Source: Bacteroides stercoris ATCC 43183
GTDB lineage: Bacteria > Bacteroidota > Bacteroidia > Bacteroidales > Bacteroidaceae
Length of the DNA: 64,000 nt
Assembly: GCF_025147325.1 (NCBI RefSeq)
Contig: NZ_CP102262.1
Location: forward strand, 2,790,001 to 2,854,000
Direction of reading: 5' to 3'
The position numbers and the translations under genes are program-made. Below are positions 1 to 9,369 of this stretch, piece after piece (the first letter of the stretch is position 1; each line of letters starts with the position of its first letter). The notes beneath the pieces are model-generated. The model did not search any database, had not been told where the DNA came from, and was given only the letters and a program-made list of their open reading frames with translations.

Positions 1-649
1 TTCTTTGAGACTGAGTCCATAAGGATTCCTTCTTGTAAAGCAGATAAATACTTCTCGCTAACAACTGCTTTCTTGTATCTCCATTAGCGAAAACAGGTGC
101 ATGATACATCTTTCCACAGGCCTTTGCATAAGCAATCTGAGTGGACTCTTCATCCAAAGCCTCCCAGCGAGCTTTTACACGCATCTCCTGCACAGCTTCA
201 TAAGCTAACTTCTGTACGTGAAAGCGATCGGTAACACGTTTGGCCGCAGGAAAGCAGATGCGTGCAATCTGCTCCATGTTAGGAGCCATATCCAAGGTTA
301 TCTCGCGCACTTGGTAACGGCGGCGACGGGATAGCTTAAGCAGGACAGAAGTGACCGTATGAACGTCCGTACCTTTAATGATGGCAATCATACTGCCTTT
401 ACCACCGTGAGCTTCTTTATTGGTCAGTACAGTATAGAGTTCCCCACGCGAGAGGGCTACCTCATCAATACAGATATAAGCACCGATATTCTTTTCGAAT
501 AGTAGCCAATCCTCTGCATGAACAAGTTGGTCCCAATGGAGATAACCACTTAGATGGTTACGGTATTGACGCTCCAATAAATCCCCGTCAACTCCATATA
601 AAACACCTAAGAGCTTGCAACTGATCGGATAGTTATCAATACAGTTCTT
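1..649 (-). CDS. Transposase catalytic part (frame B) of IS copy 1, partial
   Basis: The minus-strand frame running from 649 to the window edge is open and encodes an ISL3-type DDE transposase. Recognisable segments are DEVALSRGELYTVL with the first catalytic Asp, LDMAPNMEQI with the second, and DRFHVQKLAYEA. The last catalytic Glu and C-terminus are outside the window. No ATG or GTG lies near its beginning; the frame is preceded by a stop and overlaps the end of the 636-977 ORF by 14 bases in the +1 frame. Expression therefore probably depends on a frame change out of the upstream ORF, as argued in the findings. Confidence 0.75.
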
Positions 650-977
650 TTAAAAAAGACGCAAAATCCTGCGTCATACGAGTACCTTCAGCCACCATAC
701 GCCAGTTACGGGAGATATACTCATTATGCTTCTTTAAGAGCCAGCGACGACGACGAATATTAAGGAAGACCTTCTTGCCACGAAGAGGAAAATCCTGAAC
801 AATAACAGGAGCATAAAAGCCTTTACTCTCAGTATCCTGAGCTGTATACTTCTCAGGAACGATATTTTTCTCCTCAAGGTAGATCACAACTTCATTTACG
901 CTTTCCTTCACATCAACAAGATCAAAGTAATCTAAAGTGCCTTCAGGAAGAAGAAGGCGATAACCGTTTAATTCCAT
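636..977 (-). CDS. ISAon1-type transposase N-terminal region protein (frame A), IS copy 1
   Basis: This 113-residue ORF is the small upstream frame of the IS. It has a basic stretch RRRRWLLKK in the second half and ends FASFLKELY, as does its relative at 26883-27224; most positions in between agree. In this family the short frame carries the DNA-binding N-terminal part of the transposase and the catalytic part follows in another frame. Its last codons overlap the catalytic frame at a T6A4 run (657-648). It starts 44 bases inside the IS end at 1043-1021, where the promoter is expected. Confidence 0.8.
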   Translation of the reverse strand: MELNGYRLLLPEGTLDYFDLVDVKESVNEVVIYLEEKNIVPEKYTAQDTESKGFYAPVIVQDFPLRGKKVFLNIRRRRWLLKKHNEYISRNWRMVAEGTRMTQDFASFLKELY

Positions 978-1043
978 AAGCTATGAATTTGGAGACAAAG
1001 ATAACAATTTATAAATTTACCCCTCAGGTTTTTACATTGACCC

Positions 1044-1370
1044 GTAGAAATCCGATTCGACTATAATTTTCGTGGTTCAGGGGATGTTTAACCCTAAGGG
1101 GTTCTTGTTGCTATGTATAAATTATGGCGGGTTACAATAATCCATTAGACCTTATTTCGCATTTATTACTGCCTTTGACTGCAAATAATAATTCGTCAGA
1201 CATCTGTTGCCCTTTCGTTAAACAACCGTCTAACGCAAGAGTAACAGATGTCTGACGCAAGGGCAATAACTGTTTAACGAATTAAGAATAGTAGCCGGAC
1301 TATTTGTTGGCAATACATTTTCCTACTATCCATAGAGACTTTCTTTATTCTTTATGAGTTATCAAGAACA
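1044..1370. other. Gene-free spacer with a large inverted repeat
   Basis: No gene is visible in this stretch between the IS end and trmN6. It contains a perfect 15-base inverted repeat with arms at 1194-1208 and 1243-1257 (CGTCAGACATCTGTT and its complement) around a 34-base loop. A second, interleaved inverted pair occurs at 1216-1223 and 1272-1279 (CGTTAAAC/GTTTAACG), with a third short pair AAGGGCAA/TTGCCCTT. The rest looks like ordinary A/T-rich spacer. Confidence 0.6.
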
Positions 1371-2081
1371 TTACATCTTTAAATAAAAGTCTTTGGTCAG
1401 CGCAATGTACTCCGGGGTAAATTGTTCGTGTTTCTCTCCTTCTATGTAAAGACTGTCCTCAATACATGATATGCTTTGCCGGCCGAAAGTCAGCAACACG
1501 CGCCGGCAAGGTTTTCCGGGTTTGGTAAAAACATGCAAACGGCGATGTGGATGAAAATTATATTTCCAGGCCGTATCAATCACTGTTCTTTCAACTTCGG
1601 CCGGAATGATAATGCTTATAACTCCCTGTTCCGATAATAAGTGCGCCGAATGCCCAAAAAGAAGTTCATAGTTCAGCTCACTCGTGTGCCGTGCCATGCA
1701 GCGCTGATTGTCAGGGCATCTCAGGGCGTCAACAAAATAAGGCGGGTTGGAAACGATCAGGTCGAATTTATCTTCCGGGTGATACTTGCGGAAGTCGCAG
1801 CATACAACTTCCATCCGATTGCTCCAGGGGGACGATTGAATATTCTCTTGGGCTTGTGCCGCCGCTGCCGGATCTATCTCGACAGAGGTAATTACCGCTT
1901 CCGGATTACGCTGTGCTAATTGTAAGGATATTAAGCCACTACCCGCTCCTACATCAAGAATCCGTTTAACATCTTGAACCGGAGCCCACGCTCCTAATAA
2001 CACCCCGTCTGTACCTACCTTCATGGCACATTTGTCGTGTCGGACGGTAAATTGTTTGAACTGAAAATAAGGATTCGGCAT
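1371..2081 (-). CDS. trmN6: tRNA1(Val) (adenine(37)-N6)-methyltransferase, TrmN6/YfiC family
   Basis: This 236-residue protein is an S-adenosylmethionine-dependent N6-adenine methyltransferase of the TrmN6 (YfiC) family, which modifies A37 of a valine tRNA. The N-terminus PNPYFQFKQFTVRHDKCAMKVGTDGVLLGAW is the family signature. Motif I is LDVGAGSGL at residues 42-50, and the catalytic NPPY is at 112-115. Length matches the family. It is divergent from lon; the two share a 170-base spacer. The end of the gene is followed by the gene-free spacer with inverted repeats. The identification is by motif, not by search. Confidence 0.88.
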   Translation of the reverse strand: MPNPYFQFKQFTVRHDKCAMKVGTDGVLLGAWAPVQDVKRILDVGAGSGLISLQLAQRNPEAVITSVEIDPAAAAQAQENIQSSPWSNRMEVVCCDFRKYHPEDKFDLIVSNPPYFVDALRCPDNQRCMARHTSELNYELLFGHSAHLLSEQGVISIIIPAEVERTVIDTAWKYNFHPHRRLHVFTKPGKPCRRVLLTFGRQSISCIEDSLYIEGEKHEQFTPEYIALTKDFYLKM

Positions 2082-2195
2082 ATTTGTCTTTGTTAATCGG
2101 ACTCAAAAATAATCAAAGCCGACAAAATAACGGCAATTTTGGCATCGTTTTTGTCTTTTTAAAGAAAGGACACCCGTTTATACAGAAGAAATAGC

Positions 2196-2203
2196 TAACT
2201 TTG
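2196..2203 (+). promoter_or_regulatory. -7 box of lon promoter
   Basis: TAACTTTG fits the Bacteroides -7 consensus TAnnTTTG and lies 48 bases before the lon start. No good TTTG is seen at the -33 position. Confidence 0.5.
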
Positions 2204-2251
2204 CAAGCGCCTTATTGGCCTGCCAATATGACATAAACTAAAAAGAATGAA

Positions 2252-4723
2252 ATGAAGAAAAGAAATTACTTTAGTGATATCGAAGATAGGAATGAAAATG
2301 CATTTTCTGTAATTGCTGATTTTGAGGGGAATGAAGAACAATTGATGGATATTGAGGTTGATGAAATCCTTCCGGTATTGCCTCTTCGGAACATGGTTTT
2401 GTTTCCGGGTGTGTTTATGCCGGTATCCGTTGGAAGAAAGTCTTCCTTAAAATTGGTGCGTGAGGCAGAAAAGAAAAGTTCATATATAGCTGTAGTGTGT
2501 CAGAAAGCCGCTGATACGGAGGAGCCTGTACTTGAGGACTTGCATACAATCGGTACGGTTGCCAAGATTGTCCGTGTATTGGAAATGCCGGATCAGACAA
2601 CGACTGTTATTCTGCAAGGTTCCAAACGCATTGAGTTGAAAGAAATAATGGAAGTGGCTCCTTATTTGAAAGGGCGTGTAACTACCCTCAATGAAGAGAT
2701 ACCTGCTAAAGATGACAAGGAATTTCAGGCATTGGTAGAAGCATGTAAGGATTTGACCGTGCGTTACATAAAATCCTCGGAAATGTTTCCGCAAGACTCT
2801 GCATTTGCCATCAAAAACATTAATAACCCGATGTTTTTGGTAGATTTTATCTGTACCAATCTGCCCTTGAAGAAGGATGAAAAGATAGAGTTGCTGCGTA
2901 TTGACGCATTGCGTGCCCGCACTTATCGTTTGCTTGAGATTTTGAATCGGGAAGTGCAGCTTGCCGAGATCAAGGAGTCTATCCAAATGCGCGCCCGCGA
3001 GGATATAGACCAGCAACAGCGCGAATATTTCCTGCAACAGCAGATTAAAACCATTCAGGATGAATTGGGTGGTGGCAGCCAGGAGCAGGAGCTGGAAGAA
3101 ATGCGCAAAAAAGCTGAAACCATAAAATGGAATGAAGAAGTAAAAAGTACATTCCTGAAAGAAGTGGATAAGTTGGAGCGCATGCATCCGCAATCGCCCG
3201 ATTACAGTGTGCAACTGAACTACTTGCAGACTATGATGAGTTTGCCGTGGGGCGTTTATACAACGGATAATCTGAACCTGACTAATGCAGAGAAGACGTT
3301 GAATAAAGACCATTACGGCTTGGAGAAGGTAAAAGAGCGTATATTGGAGCACCTTGCCGTATTGAAGCTGAAAGGAGATATGAAGTCGCCTATCATCTGT
3401 CTGTATGGTCCTCCGGGTGTGGGTAAGACCTCTTTGGGGCGCTCTATAGCGGCTGCTTTGAAGCGGAAGTATATCCGTATGTCCTTGGGTGGCGTACATG
3501 ATGAAGCGGAAGTACGCGGACACCGCAAGACGTATATCGGAGCAATGCCCGGACGTATTATCAAGAGTCTGGTTAAAGCCGGTTCTTCCAATCCCGTATT
3601 TATATTGGACGAGATAGACAAGGTGAGTGCCGACCGTCAGGGCGACCCTTCTTCCGCTCTGCTCGAAGTGCTTGATCCGGAACAGAATACTACGTTCCAC
3701 GACAACTTCCTGGATGTGGATTATGACTTGTCGAAGGTGATGTTCATTGCTACCGCCAATAATCTGAACACAATTCCGGGGCCGTTGCTCGACCGTATGG
3801 AGTTGATTGAAGTAAGCGGCTACATAACCGAAGAAAAGATAGAAATTGCCCGTCGCCACTTGGTTCCGAAAGAGCTGGAAGCAAACGGTATGAAGAAGAG
3901 CGATATCAAGATTCCAAAGAATACGTTGGAAGCAATCATCGAGTCTTATACCCGTGAAAGCGGTGTACGTGAATTGGAAAAGAAGATTGGAAAAATTCTT
4001 CGCAAATCGGCTCGCCAATATGCCACGGACGGCTATTTCGCAAAAACAGAAATCAAGCCGGGCGATTTGTACGAATTCCTGGGTGCTCCCGAATATACAC
4101 GCGACAAATATCAAGGCAATGAATATGCCGGTGTAGTTACGGGCTTGGCATGGACTGCTGTCGGCGGTGAGATTCTGTTTGTCGAAACCAGTCTCAGCCG
4201 CGGTAAAGGCGGTCGCTTGACACTGACCGGAAACCTGGGTGATGTAATGAAAGAATCGGCTATGCTGGCATTGGAGTATATCAAGTCTCATGCTTCGCTG
4301 CTGAATCTTGATGAAGAGATTTTCGACAATTGGAATATCCATGTTCATGTTCCCGAAGGAGCTATCCCCAAAGATGGCCCGTCGGCAGGTATAACAATGG
4401 CTACTTCGCTGGCATCCGCACTTACGCAGAGAAAAGTAAAGGCCAATCTTGCCATGACAGGCGAAATCACGCTGCGCGGAAAAGTTCTTCCCGTAGGTGG
4501 TATCAAGGAAAAGATTCTGGCTGCCAAACGTGCCGGTATCAAGGAGATTATCCTCAGCGACGAGAATCGTAAGAACATTGAAGAGATACAGGAAATTTAT
4601 CTGAAAGGACTGACTTTCCACTATGTGAAAGACGTAAAAGAAGTGTTTGCCATTGCGCTGACTGATGAAAAGGTAGCTGATGCCATTGACTTGTCCGTTA
4701 AAAAAGAAAAGATAGAAAAGTAA
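2252..4723 (+). CDS. lon: ATP-dependent protease La (Lon)
   Basis: This 823-residue protein is the cytoplasmic AAA+ serine protease Lon, which degrades misfolded and regulatory proteins. The N-terminal substrate-binding LON domain spans roughly residues 35-250 ([18 protein letters not shown]). A helical linker follows, then the AAA+ module with Walker A GPPGVGKT at about 386-393 and Walker [10 protein letters not shown]. The C-terminal protease domain has the Ser-Lys dyad: Ser711 in PKDGPSAG and Lys754 in GGIKEK. The start is fixed because the ATG five bases upstream runs straight into TGA. tgt follows after five bases, so the two are probably cotranscribed. Confidence 0.97.
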   Translation: MKKRNYFSDIEDRNENAFSVIADFEGNEEQLMDIEVDEILPVLPLRNMVLFPGVFMPVSVGRKSSLKLVREAEKKSSYIAVVCQKAADTEEPVLEDLHTIGTVAKIVRVLEMPDQTTTVILQGSKRIELKEIMEVAPYLKGRVTTLNEEIPAKDDKEFQALVEACKDLTVRYIKSSEMFPQDSAFAIKNINNPMFLVDFICTNLPLKKDEKIELLRIDALRARTYRLLEILNREVQLAEIKESIQMRAREDIDQQQREYFLQQQIKTIQDELGGGSQEQELEEMRKKAETIKWNEEVKSTFLKEVDKLERMHPQSPDYSVQLNYLQTMMSLPWGVYTTDNLNLTNAEKTLNKDHYGLEKVKERILEHLAVLKLKGDMKSPIICLYGPPGVGKTSLGRSIAAALKRKYIRMSLGGVHDEAEVRGHRKTYIGAMPGRIIKSLVKAGSSNPVFILDEIDKVSADRQGDPSSALLEVLDPEQNTTFHDNFLDVDYDLSKVMFIATANNLNTIPGPLLDRMELIEVSGYITEEKIEIARRHLVPKELEANGMKKSDIKIPKNTLEAIIESYTRESGVRELEKKIGKILRKSARQYATDGYFAKTEIKPGDLYEFLGAPEYTRDKYQGNEYAGVVTGLAWTAVGGEILFVETSLSRGKGGRLTLTGNLGDVMKESAMLALEYIKSHASLLNLDEEIFDNWNIHVHVPEGAIPKDGPSAGITMATSLASALTQRKVKANLAMTGEITLRGKVLPVGGIKEKILAAKRAGIKEIILSDENRKNIEEIQEIYLKGLTFHYVKDVKEVFAIALTDEKVADAIDLSVKKEKIEK

Positions 4724-4728
4724 GAAGA

Positions 4729-5859
4729 ATGACATTTGAGTTACAGTATACAGACAGCAAGACAAATGCCCGTGCAGGTTTGATTACCACCGACCACGGA
4801 CAGATTGAAACGCCTATCTTTATGCCGGTAGGTACGTTGGGAACCGTAAAAGGCGTGCATTTGACAGAGTTGAAAGAAGATATAAAGGCGCAGATAATAT
4901 TAGGTAATACCTATCATCTTTATTTGCGTCCCGGATTGGATGTTATTGAAAAAGCCGGCGGATTGCACAAGTTCAACGACTTCGACCGTCCGATGCTGAC
5001 CGATAGCGGCGGTTTTCAGGTCTTTTCCTTGGCAGGTATCCGCAAGTTGCGTGAAGAAGGTGCTGAGTTCCGTTCGCACATCGACGGAAGCAAACACATT
5101 TTCACTCCGGAAAGGGTAATGGATATTGAACGTACCATCGGGGCAGACATCATGATGGCTTTTGACGAGTGTACTCCGGGTGATGCAGAGTATGCCTATG
5201 CCAAGAAGTCCATGGAAATGACGCATCGTTGGCTGGACCGTTGTATCACGCGGTTCAATGAAACGGAACCCAAATACGGCTATCATCAGGCTCTTTTCCC
5301 TATCGTGCAGGGGTGTGTTTATCCCGACCTTCGCAAGCGCTCGGCCGAGTTCATAGCCTCCAAAGGAGCCGAGGGCAATGCCATCGGCGGTTTGGCTGTG
5401 GGCGAACCTACGGAGAAGATGTACGAAATGATAGAGCTGGTGAATGAGATACTGCCGAAGGACAAGCCTCGTTATCTGATGGGTGTAGGTACACCTGTGA
5501 ACATTCTGGAAGGCATCGAACGCGGAGTTGACATGTTCGACTGCGTAATGCCTACACGTAACGGACGCAACGGTATGCTGTTTACAAAAGACGGTATCAT
5601 CAACATGCGTAACAAGAAATGGGAAACCGACTTCTCTCCTATTGAGGCAGACGGTGCATCTTACGTAGATACATTATATAGTAAGGCCTATCTGCGCCAC
5701 CTCTTCCATGCACAGGAGTTGCTGGCCATGCAGATTGCTTCCATTCACAATCTGGCATTTTACCTTTGGCTTGCCGGTGAAGCCCGCAAGCATATTATTG
5801 CCGGTGATTTCTCTACATGGAAACCGATGATGGTACAACGTGTATCGACAAGATTATGA
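4729..5859 (+). CDS. tgt: Queuine/preQ1 tRNA-guanine transglycosylase
   Basis: This 376-residue enzyme exchanges guanine for a 7-deazaguanine base at position 34 of GUN-anticodon tRNAs. The TIM-barrel signatures are present: DSGGFQVFSL with Asp92 as general acid/base, the GGLAVGEP substrate loop, and VDMFDCVMPTRNGRNG carrying the nucleophilic Asp. The odd point is the zinc site: the family's CxCxxC is replaced by Gly, Ser and Asp in the segment before YSKAYLRHL, and only the His of SIHN is kept. The gene starts five bases after lon and overlaps the permease gene by ATGA, which indicates an operon with translational coupling. Confidence 0.95.
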   Translation: MTFELQYTDSKTNARAGLITTDHGQIETPIFMPVGTLGTVKGVHLTELKEDIKAQIILGNTYHLYLRPGLDVIEKAGGLHKFNDFDRPMLTDSGGFQVFSLAGIRKLREEGAEFRSHIDGSKHIFTPERVMDIERTIGADIMMAFDECTPGDAEYAYAKKSMEMTHRWLDRCITRFNETEPKYGYHQALFPIVQGCVYPDLRKRSAEFIASKGAEGNAIGGLAVGEPTEKMYEMIELVNEILPKDKPRYLMGVGTPVNILEGIERGVDMFDCVMPTRNGRNGMLFTKDGIINMRNKKWETDFSPIEADGASYVDTLYSKAYLRHLFHAQELLAMQIASIHNLAFYLWLAGEARKHIIAGDFSTWKPMMVQRVSTRL

Positions 5860-6998
5860 GAAAGATTGACTGGAAGATGCTGAAAGACATCAAGCTGCCT
5901 GTCGGGAAAAATAAGTTCCTCAAGCGGTTGGACTGGTACATCATCAAGAAGTTCCTGGGAACATACGTGTTTGCCATAGCCCTGATTATTTCTATCGCCG
6001 TAGTATTCGACTTTAATGAAAAAATGGACCGCTTCATGTCTCATGAAGCGCCATGGCAAGCCATTATCTTCGATTACTACATGAACTTCATCCCCTACTT
6101 TGCCAATCTGTTCAGTCCGCTGTTTGTCTTCATCGCAGTAATCTTCTTTACTTCCAAACTTGCGGAGAACTCGGAGATTATCGCAATGTTCTCTACGGGA
6201 ATGAGTTTTAAGCGCATGCTGCGTCCTTATATGGTGTCGGCGGCTATTATCGCAATCACTACGTTCTGTCTCGGTTCGTATGTCATTCCTAAAGGCAGTG
6301 TTACGCGACTTAATTTTGAGGACAAATACTATAAGCCCCGCAAGTCCACCACAGCCCGCAATATTCAGTTGGAGGTCGATTCGGGAGTCATTGCCTATAT
6401 AGAGCGCTTTGAGGATTACAGCAAAACGGGTTACCGCTTTTCGCTCGATAAGTTCAAGGACAAGCAGTTAGTGTCCCATCTTACCGCACGCAGCATTACT
6501 TACGATACGGCAGCCGTTCACAAATGGAAGGTGAAGGACTACATGATCCGTGAAATGGACGGTATGCGCGAAAGCATCGTTAAAGGAGAGCGGCTGGATA
6601 CCATTCTCTTTATGGAACCTGCCGACTTCCTCATAATGAAAAACCAGCAGGAAATGCTCACCAGCCCTCAGTTGAGCGAGTACATAGACCGGCAACGGCA
6701 ACGCGGTTTTGCCAATATCAAGGAGTTCGAGATAGAATATCATAAACGCATAGCCATGTCTTTTGCCTCGTTTATCCTGACGCTGATTGGCGTATCTCTT
6801 TCTTCGAAAAAGACAAAAGGCGGCATGGGATTGCACTTGGGTATAGGTTTGGGATTAAGTTTCTCGTATATCCTGTTCCAGACGATTGCCTCTACATTTG
6901 CAGTGAATGGTAATGTGCCGCCTGTCATAGCGGTATGGATACCGAACCTGCTTTATGCATTCATAGCATTCTATTTGTATAAGAAAGCGCCGAAGTAA
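5856..6998 (+). CDS. LptF/LptG (YjgP/YjgQ) family permease
   Basis: This 380-residue inner-membrane protein belongs to the family that forms the transmembrane part of the lipopolysaccharide-extracting LptBFG transporter. The first membrane helix follows the conserved LDWYIIKKFLGTYVFAIALIISIAVVFDF, then come two more N-terminal helices, a periplasmic domain of about 180 residues, and three C-terminal helices (SFASFILTLIGVSLSS onwards). I chose the ATG at 5856, which overlaps the tgt stop as ATGA; the longer frame from 5817 would overlap tgt by 43 bases for no gain. Whether it acts as LptF or LptG cannot be told. A strong terminator follows. Confidence 0.9.
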   Translation: MRKIDWKMLKDIKLPVGKNKFLKRLDWYIIKKFLGTYVFAIALIISIAVVFDFNEKMDRFMSHEAPWQAIIFDYYMNFIPYFANLFSPLFVFIAVIFFTSKLAENSEIIAMFSTGMSFKRMLRPYMVSAAIIAITTFCLGSYVIPKGSVTRLNFEDKYYKPRKSTTARNIQLEVDSGVIAYIERFEDYSKTGYRFSLDKFKDKQLVSHLTARSITYDTAAVHKWKVKDYMIREMDGMRESIVKGERLDTILFMEPADFLIMKNQQEMLTSPQLSEYIDRQRQRGFANIKEFEIEYHKRIAMSFASFILTLIGVSLSSKKTKGGMGLHLGIGLGLSFSYILFQTIASTFAVNGNVPPVIAVWIPNLLYAFIAFYLYKKAPK

Positions 6999-7052
6999 GC
7001 AACTGTAGAAAGCTGCTGTCAAAGCATACCGCAGAATAGTGTAAAAAATAAG

Positions 7053-7098
7053 AAGCCGTCCCGCTCTTGTGTTTCCACAAGTGCGGGACGGCTTTTTT
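7053..7098. terminator. Intrinsic terminator after the lon-tgt-permease operon
   Basis: A 12-base-pair stem (AAGCCGTCCCGC pairing with 7083-7094), extended inward by CTTGTG/CACAAG, is followed by six T on the plus strand. The A-rich stretch before it gives a T-tract on the minus strand, so it may also end the converging gene at 7231-7734. Confidence 0.9.
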
Positions 7099-7230
7099 GT
7101 TGTATTCATTTCCTCTTTTGTTTTGTTCTTCTTTCTTTTCAGGCGGACAGACCGCCTTTGTCGGAAGAAACCCCACTTTCTTCTTACAGGTTCTTTAATC
7201 CCTTCATTGTCATGCTGTGCATTGAAGCGC

Positions 7231-7734
7231 TTAATTCAAGTAAGCCGAAAGCTCTGCAGCAGAGATGTTTTTGGCAATAATCACACCATTTTCATCCAGT
7301 AAATAGTTAGTAAATCCGCGACCTAAGCGATATTTCTTGAATAAGCCGGAGGACTCGCCTTTAGTTTCCACGAAACAGGTGGGCGTAACTATTTGGTCCT
7401 TACGAACGGTTTCCTTAAAGATAGACTGATACTCATCGAATGAGACGGAAACCATTTCTACATTTTCATTGCGGGAAGCGGAACGAAGCACATTGCTCAA
7501 ACTCGCGTTTTGCATCCGGGAGTGCGCGTCATAACTTGCCCAAAAGCTAAGCAACACATATTTGCCTTTCATGTCCGAAAGTTCGGCTAACGGTTGCCCG
7601 GCAGACATAGATTGGATTTTGAAGTCCGGGGCTATGTCACCCACATTCAAACCGCCGGTCGGTTTGTCTTTTTCTACAAAAGAAGTCAAGGAACCAATTA
7701 GTAATACAACAAAAATCCATTTTACATATTTCAT
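7231..7734 (-). CDS. Thioredoxin-fold (TlpA/AhpC-like) exported protein lacking CxxC
   Basis: This 167-residue protein has an N-terminal hydrophobic export signal (KWIFVVLLIGSLTSF) and then a TlpA/AhpC-TSA type thioredoxin fold: GDIAPDFKIQSM, KGKYVLLSFWASYDAHSRMQN, and a C-terminal LLDENGVIIAKNISAAEL. The position that holds CxxC in TlpA-like thiol-disulfide proteins reads YDAHSR, so it cannot perform disulfide exchange in the usual way. The single Cys is in TPTCFVE near the cis-Pro loop. It probably acts in the periplasm as a structural or binding protein. It has its own promoter (7869-7901) and converges on the permease gene. Confidence 0.75.
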   Translation of the reverse strand: MKYVKWIFVVLLIGSLTSFVEKDKPTGGLNVGDIAPDFKIQSMSAGQPLAELSDMKGKYVLLSFWASYDAHSRMQNASLSNVLRSASRNENVEMVSVSFDEYQSIFKETVRKDQIVTPTCFVETKGESSGLFKKYRLGRGFTNYLLDENGVIIAKNISAAELSAYLN

Positions 7735-7868
7735 GTAACACGATTTTGGTTAATACTATCCGGGACTGTCCTTTTTGGCAGTGATTTCTTCCCGGAATGT
7801 CATCTTCTCAGACCTTGCAATGAGAGGAATTCATTGATACTCAAAGTCTTTAATTCTGAAATCGGGTG

Positions 7869-7901
7869 CAAAGGTAAGTAATTCTTAAAGAAACTTCCAA
7901 A
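7869..7901 (-). promoter_or_regulatory. Promoter of the thioredoxin-fold gene
   Basis: On the minus strand TTTG (7901-7898) and TACCTTTG (7876-7869) are separated by 21 bases, close to the Bacteroides -33/-7 arrangement. This gives a leader of about 125 bases before the ATG at 7734. Confidence 0.6.
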
Positions 7902-7973
7902 TAAACAAGCGATTTTCTCACTTTTTCAGTGCAATTTTTTATGTTATTTAGCATAAAAGGCGGGATTTTTCCT

Positions 7974-7981
7974 TACTTTTG
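7974..7981 (+). promoter_or_regulatory. -7 box of serB, deciding its start codon
   Basis: TACTTTTG matches TAnnTTTG. The box covers the upstream in-frame GTG at 7981, so that codon is very unlikely to be in the mRNA and the ATG at 8011 is the start. Confidence 0.6.
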
Positions 7982-8010
7982 TGGCTTGTTATCCTATTAA
8001 TAGACAACTT

Positions 8011-9240
8011 ATGAAACCATTAAGTACAGAACTTATCCTGATCCGCGTAACAGGTGAAGACCGTCCGGGACTGACGGCTTCGGTTACAGAAATTCTTGCC
8101 AAGTACGATGCAACTATCCTTGACATCGGACAAGCCGATATCCATAACACCCTGTCGTTAGGTATTTTATGTAAGACGGAAGAACAACATTCCGGCTTTA
8201 TCATGAAAGAGCTGCTTTTCAAGGCATCGTCTTTGGGTGTCACCATCCGTTTCTACCCTATTACAGCAAAAGAATATGAGGACTGGGTGAGCATGCAGGG
8301 CAAGAACCGTTACATTCTCACGTTGCTCGGACGTAAGTTGTCTGCCCGTCAGATTTCGGCGGTGACCCGTATTCTGGCAGAGCAAGGAATGAACATTGAT
8401 GCCATCAAACGTCTTACAGGGCGTATTCCGTTGGACGAATGCGATACAAAGACGCGTGCCTGCATTGAATTTTCCGTACGAGGCACCCCTAAAGACCGTA
8501 TCGGCATGCAAGAAGAACTGATGCGGCTGGCCAGTGAGCTGGAAATGGATTTCTCTTTCCAACTGGATAATATGTATCGCCGTATGCGCCGCCTTATCTG
8601 TTTTGACATGGACTCCACACTGATAGAGACCGAAGTTATCGACGAACTGGCCATTCGTGCAGGTGTCGGCGAGCAGGTAAAGGCTATCACGGAACGTGCC
8701 ATGCGGGGAGAAATAGACTTTACGGAGAGCTTTCGTGAGCGGGTGGCATTATTAAAAGGATTGGATGAATCTGTCATGCAGGAGATTGCCGAGAACCTGC
8801 CTATTACGGAGGGGGTCGACCGACTGATGTATGTTCTGAAGAAATATGGTTATAAAATAGCTATTCTTTCAGGTGGTTTCACTTACTTCGGACATTATCT
8901 CCAGCAGAAATACGGCATTGACTATGTATATGCCAATGAACTGGAAATAGAGAATGGCAAACTGACCGGACGTTATCTCGGCGATGTAGTGGACGGCAAA
9001 CGCAAAGCGGAACTGCTGCGTCTGATAGCGCAGGTTGAGAAAGTGGATATAGCACAGACCATTGCAGTAGGTGACGGAGCCAATGACTTGCCGATGCTGG
9101 GGATAGCCGGATTGGGCATCGCTTTTCATGCCAAGCCTAAAGTTGTGGCAAATGCCAAGCAGTCCATTAATACCATCGGCTTGGACGGAGTGCTTTATTT
9201 CTTGGGATTCAAGGATTCCTATATAGATATTCCGCGGTAA
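8011..9240 (+). CDS. serB: Phosphoserine phosphatase with N-terminal ACT domains
   Basis: This 409-residue enzyme removes phosphate from phosphoserine, the last step of serine synthesis. The first half carries ACT-type regulatory domains (ILIRVTGEDRPGLTASVTEILAKYDATILDIG and a second unit from YILTLLGRKLSARQISAVTRILAEQGMNIDAIKRL). The HAD phosphatase follows with DMDST (Asp199 nucleophile, Asp201), SGGFTYF as motif II and GDGANDLPML as the Mg-binding motif. Bacteroides-type SerB has this fused form. The ATG at 8011 is preferred to the GTG at 7981 because a -7 box overlaps the latter. A terminator follows. Confidence 0.93.
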   Translation: MKPLSTELILIRVTGEDRPGLTASVTEILAKYDATILDIGQADIHNTLSLGILCKTEEQHSGFIMKELLFKASSLGVTIRFYPITAKEYEDWVSMQGKNRYILTLLGRKLSARQISAVTRILAEQGMNIDAIKRLTGRIPLDECDTKTRACIEFSVRGTPKDRIGMQEELMRLASELEMDFSFQLDNMYRRMRRLICFDMDSTLIETEVIDELAIRAGVGEQVKAITERAMRGEIDFTESFRERVALLKGLDESVMQEIAENLPITEGVDRLMYVLKKYGYKIAILSGGFTYFGHYLQQKYGIDYVYANELEIENGKLTGRYLGDVVDGKRKAELLRLIAQVEKVDIAQTIAVGDGANDLPMLGIAGLGIAFHAKPKVVANAKQSINTIGLDGVLYFLGFKDSYIDIPR

Positions 9241-9264
9241 AATAAGTCCGTACGATAAAATTCA

Positions 9265-9306
9265 CAGGCTCCTGCGATAATTAATTATCATAGGAGCCTG
9301 TTTTTT
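9265..9306 (+). terminator. Intrinsic terminator after serB
   Basis: CAGGCTCCT (9265-9273) pairs with 9292-9300, with further A/T pairing inside, and six T follow directly. Confidence 0.85.
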
Positions 9307-9318
9307 AAGCGGGCTTAT

Positions 9319-9349
9319 TTTGTTCTGCCCCCGGTTTGCATTATCTTTG
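9319..9349 (+). promoter_or_regulatory. Promoter of the DEAD-box helicase gene
   Basis: TTTG at 9319-9322 and TATCTTTG at 9342-9349 are 19 bases apart, the textbook Bacteroides spacing. The start codon is 20 bases downstream. Confidence 0.75.
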
Positions 9350-9369
9350 CAGCAAATATAAAGAAATAC

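Larger units (their letters stand above)
1..1043 (-). mobile_element. ISL3-like (ISAon1-type) insertion sequence, partial copy 1
   Basis: This is the start of an insertion sequence whose other end lies left of the window. It holds a small N-terminal-region ORF (636-977) and the first part of a DDE transposase frame (649-1). The right terminal inverted repeat is at 1021-1043 and matches the right end of the complete copy at 25872-27297. The encoded proteins are related to that copy but clearly diverged, so these are two different members of one family rather than a recent duplication. No target-site duplication can be judged because the left end is missing. Confidence 0.85.

Noticed and set aside
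2480..4765. A 761-residue open frame on the minus strand opposite lon
   Set aside because: It is a shadow of lon. The translation is rich in Phe, Leu and Gln without any domain, while the plus-strand frame is an unmistakable Lon.
7981..8010. GTG start for serB ten codons upstream
   Set aside because: The codon lies in the -7 box (7974-7981), so it would not be transcribed; the ACT domain starts normally from the ATG at 8011.
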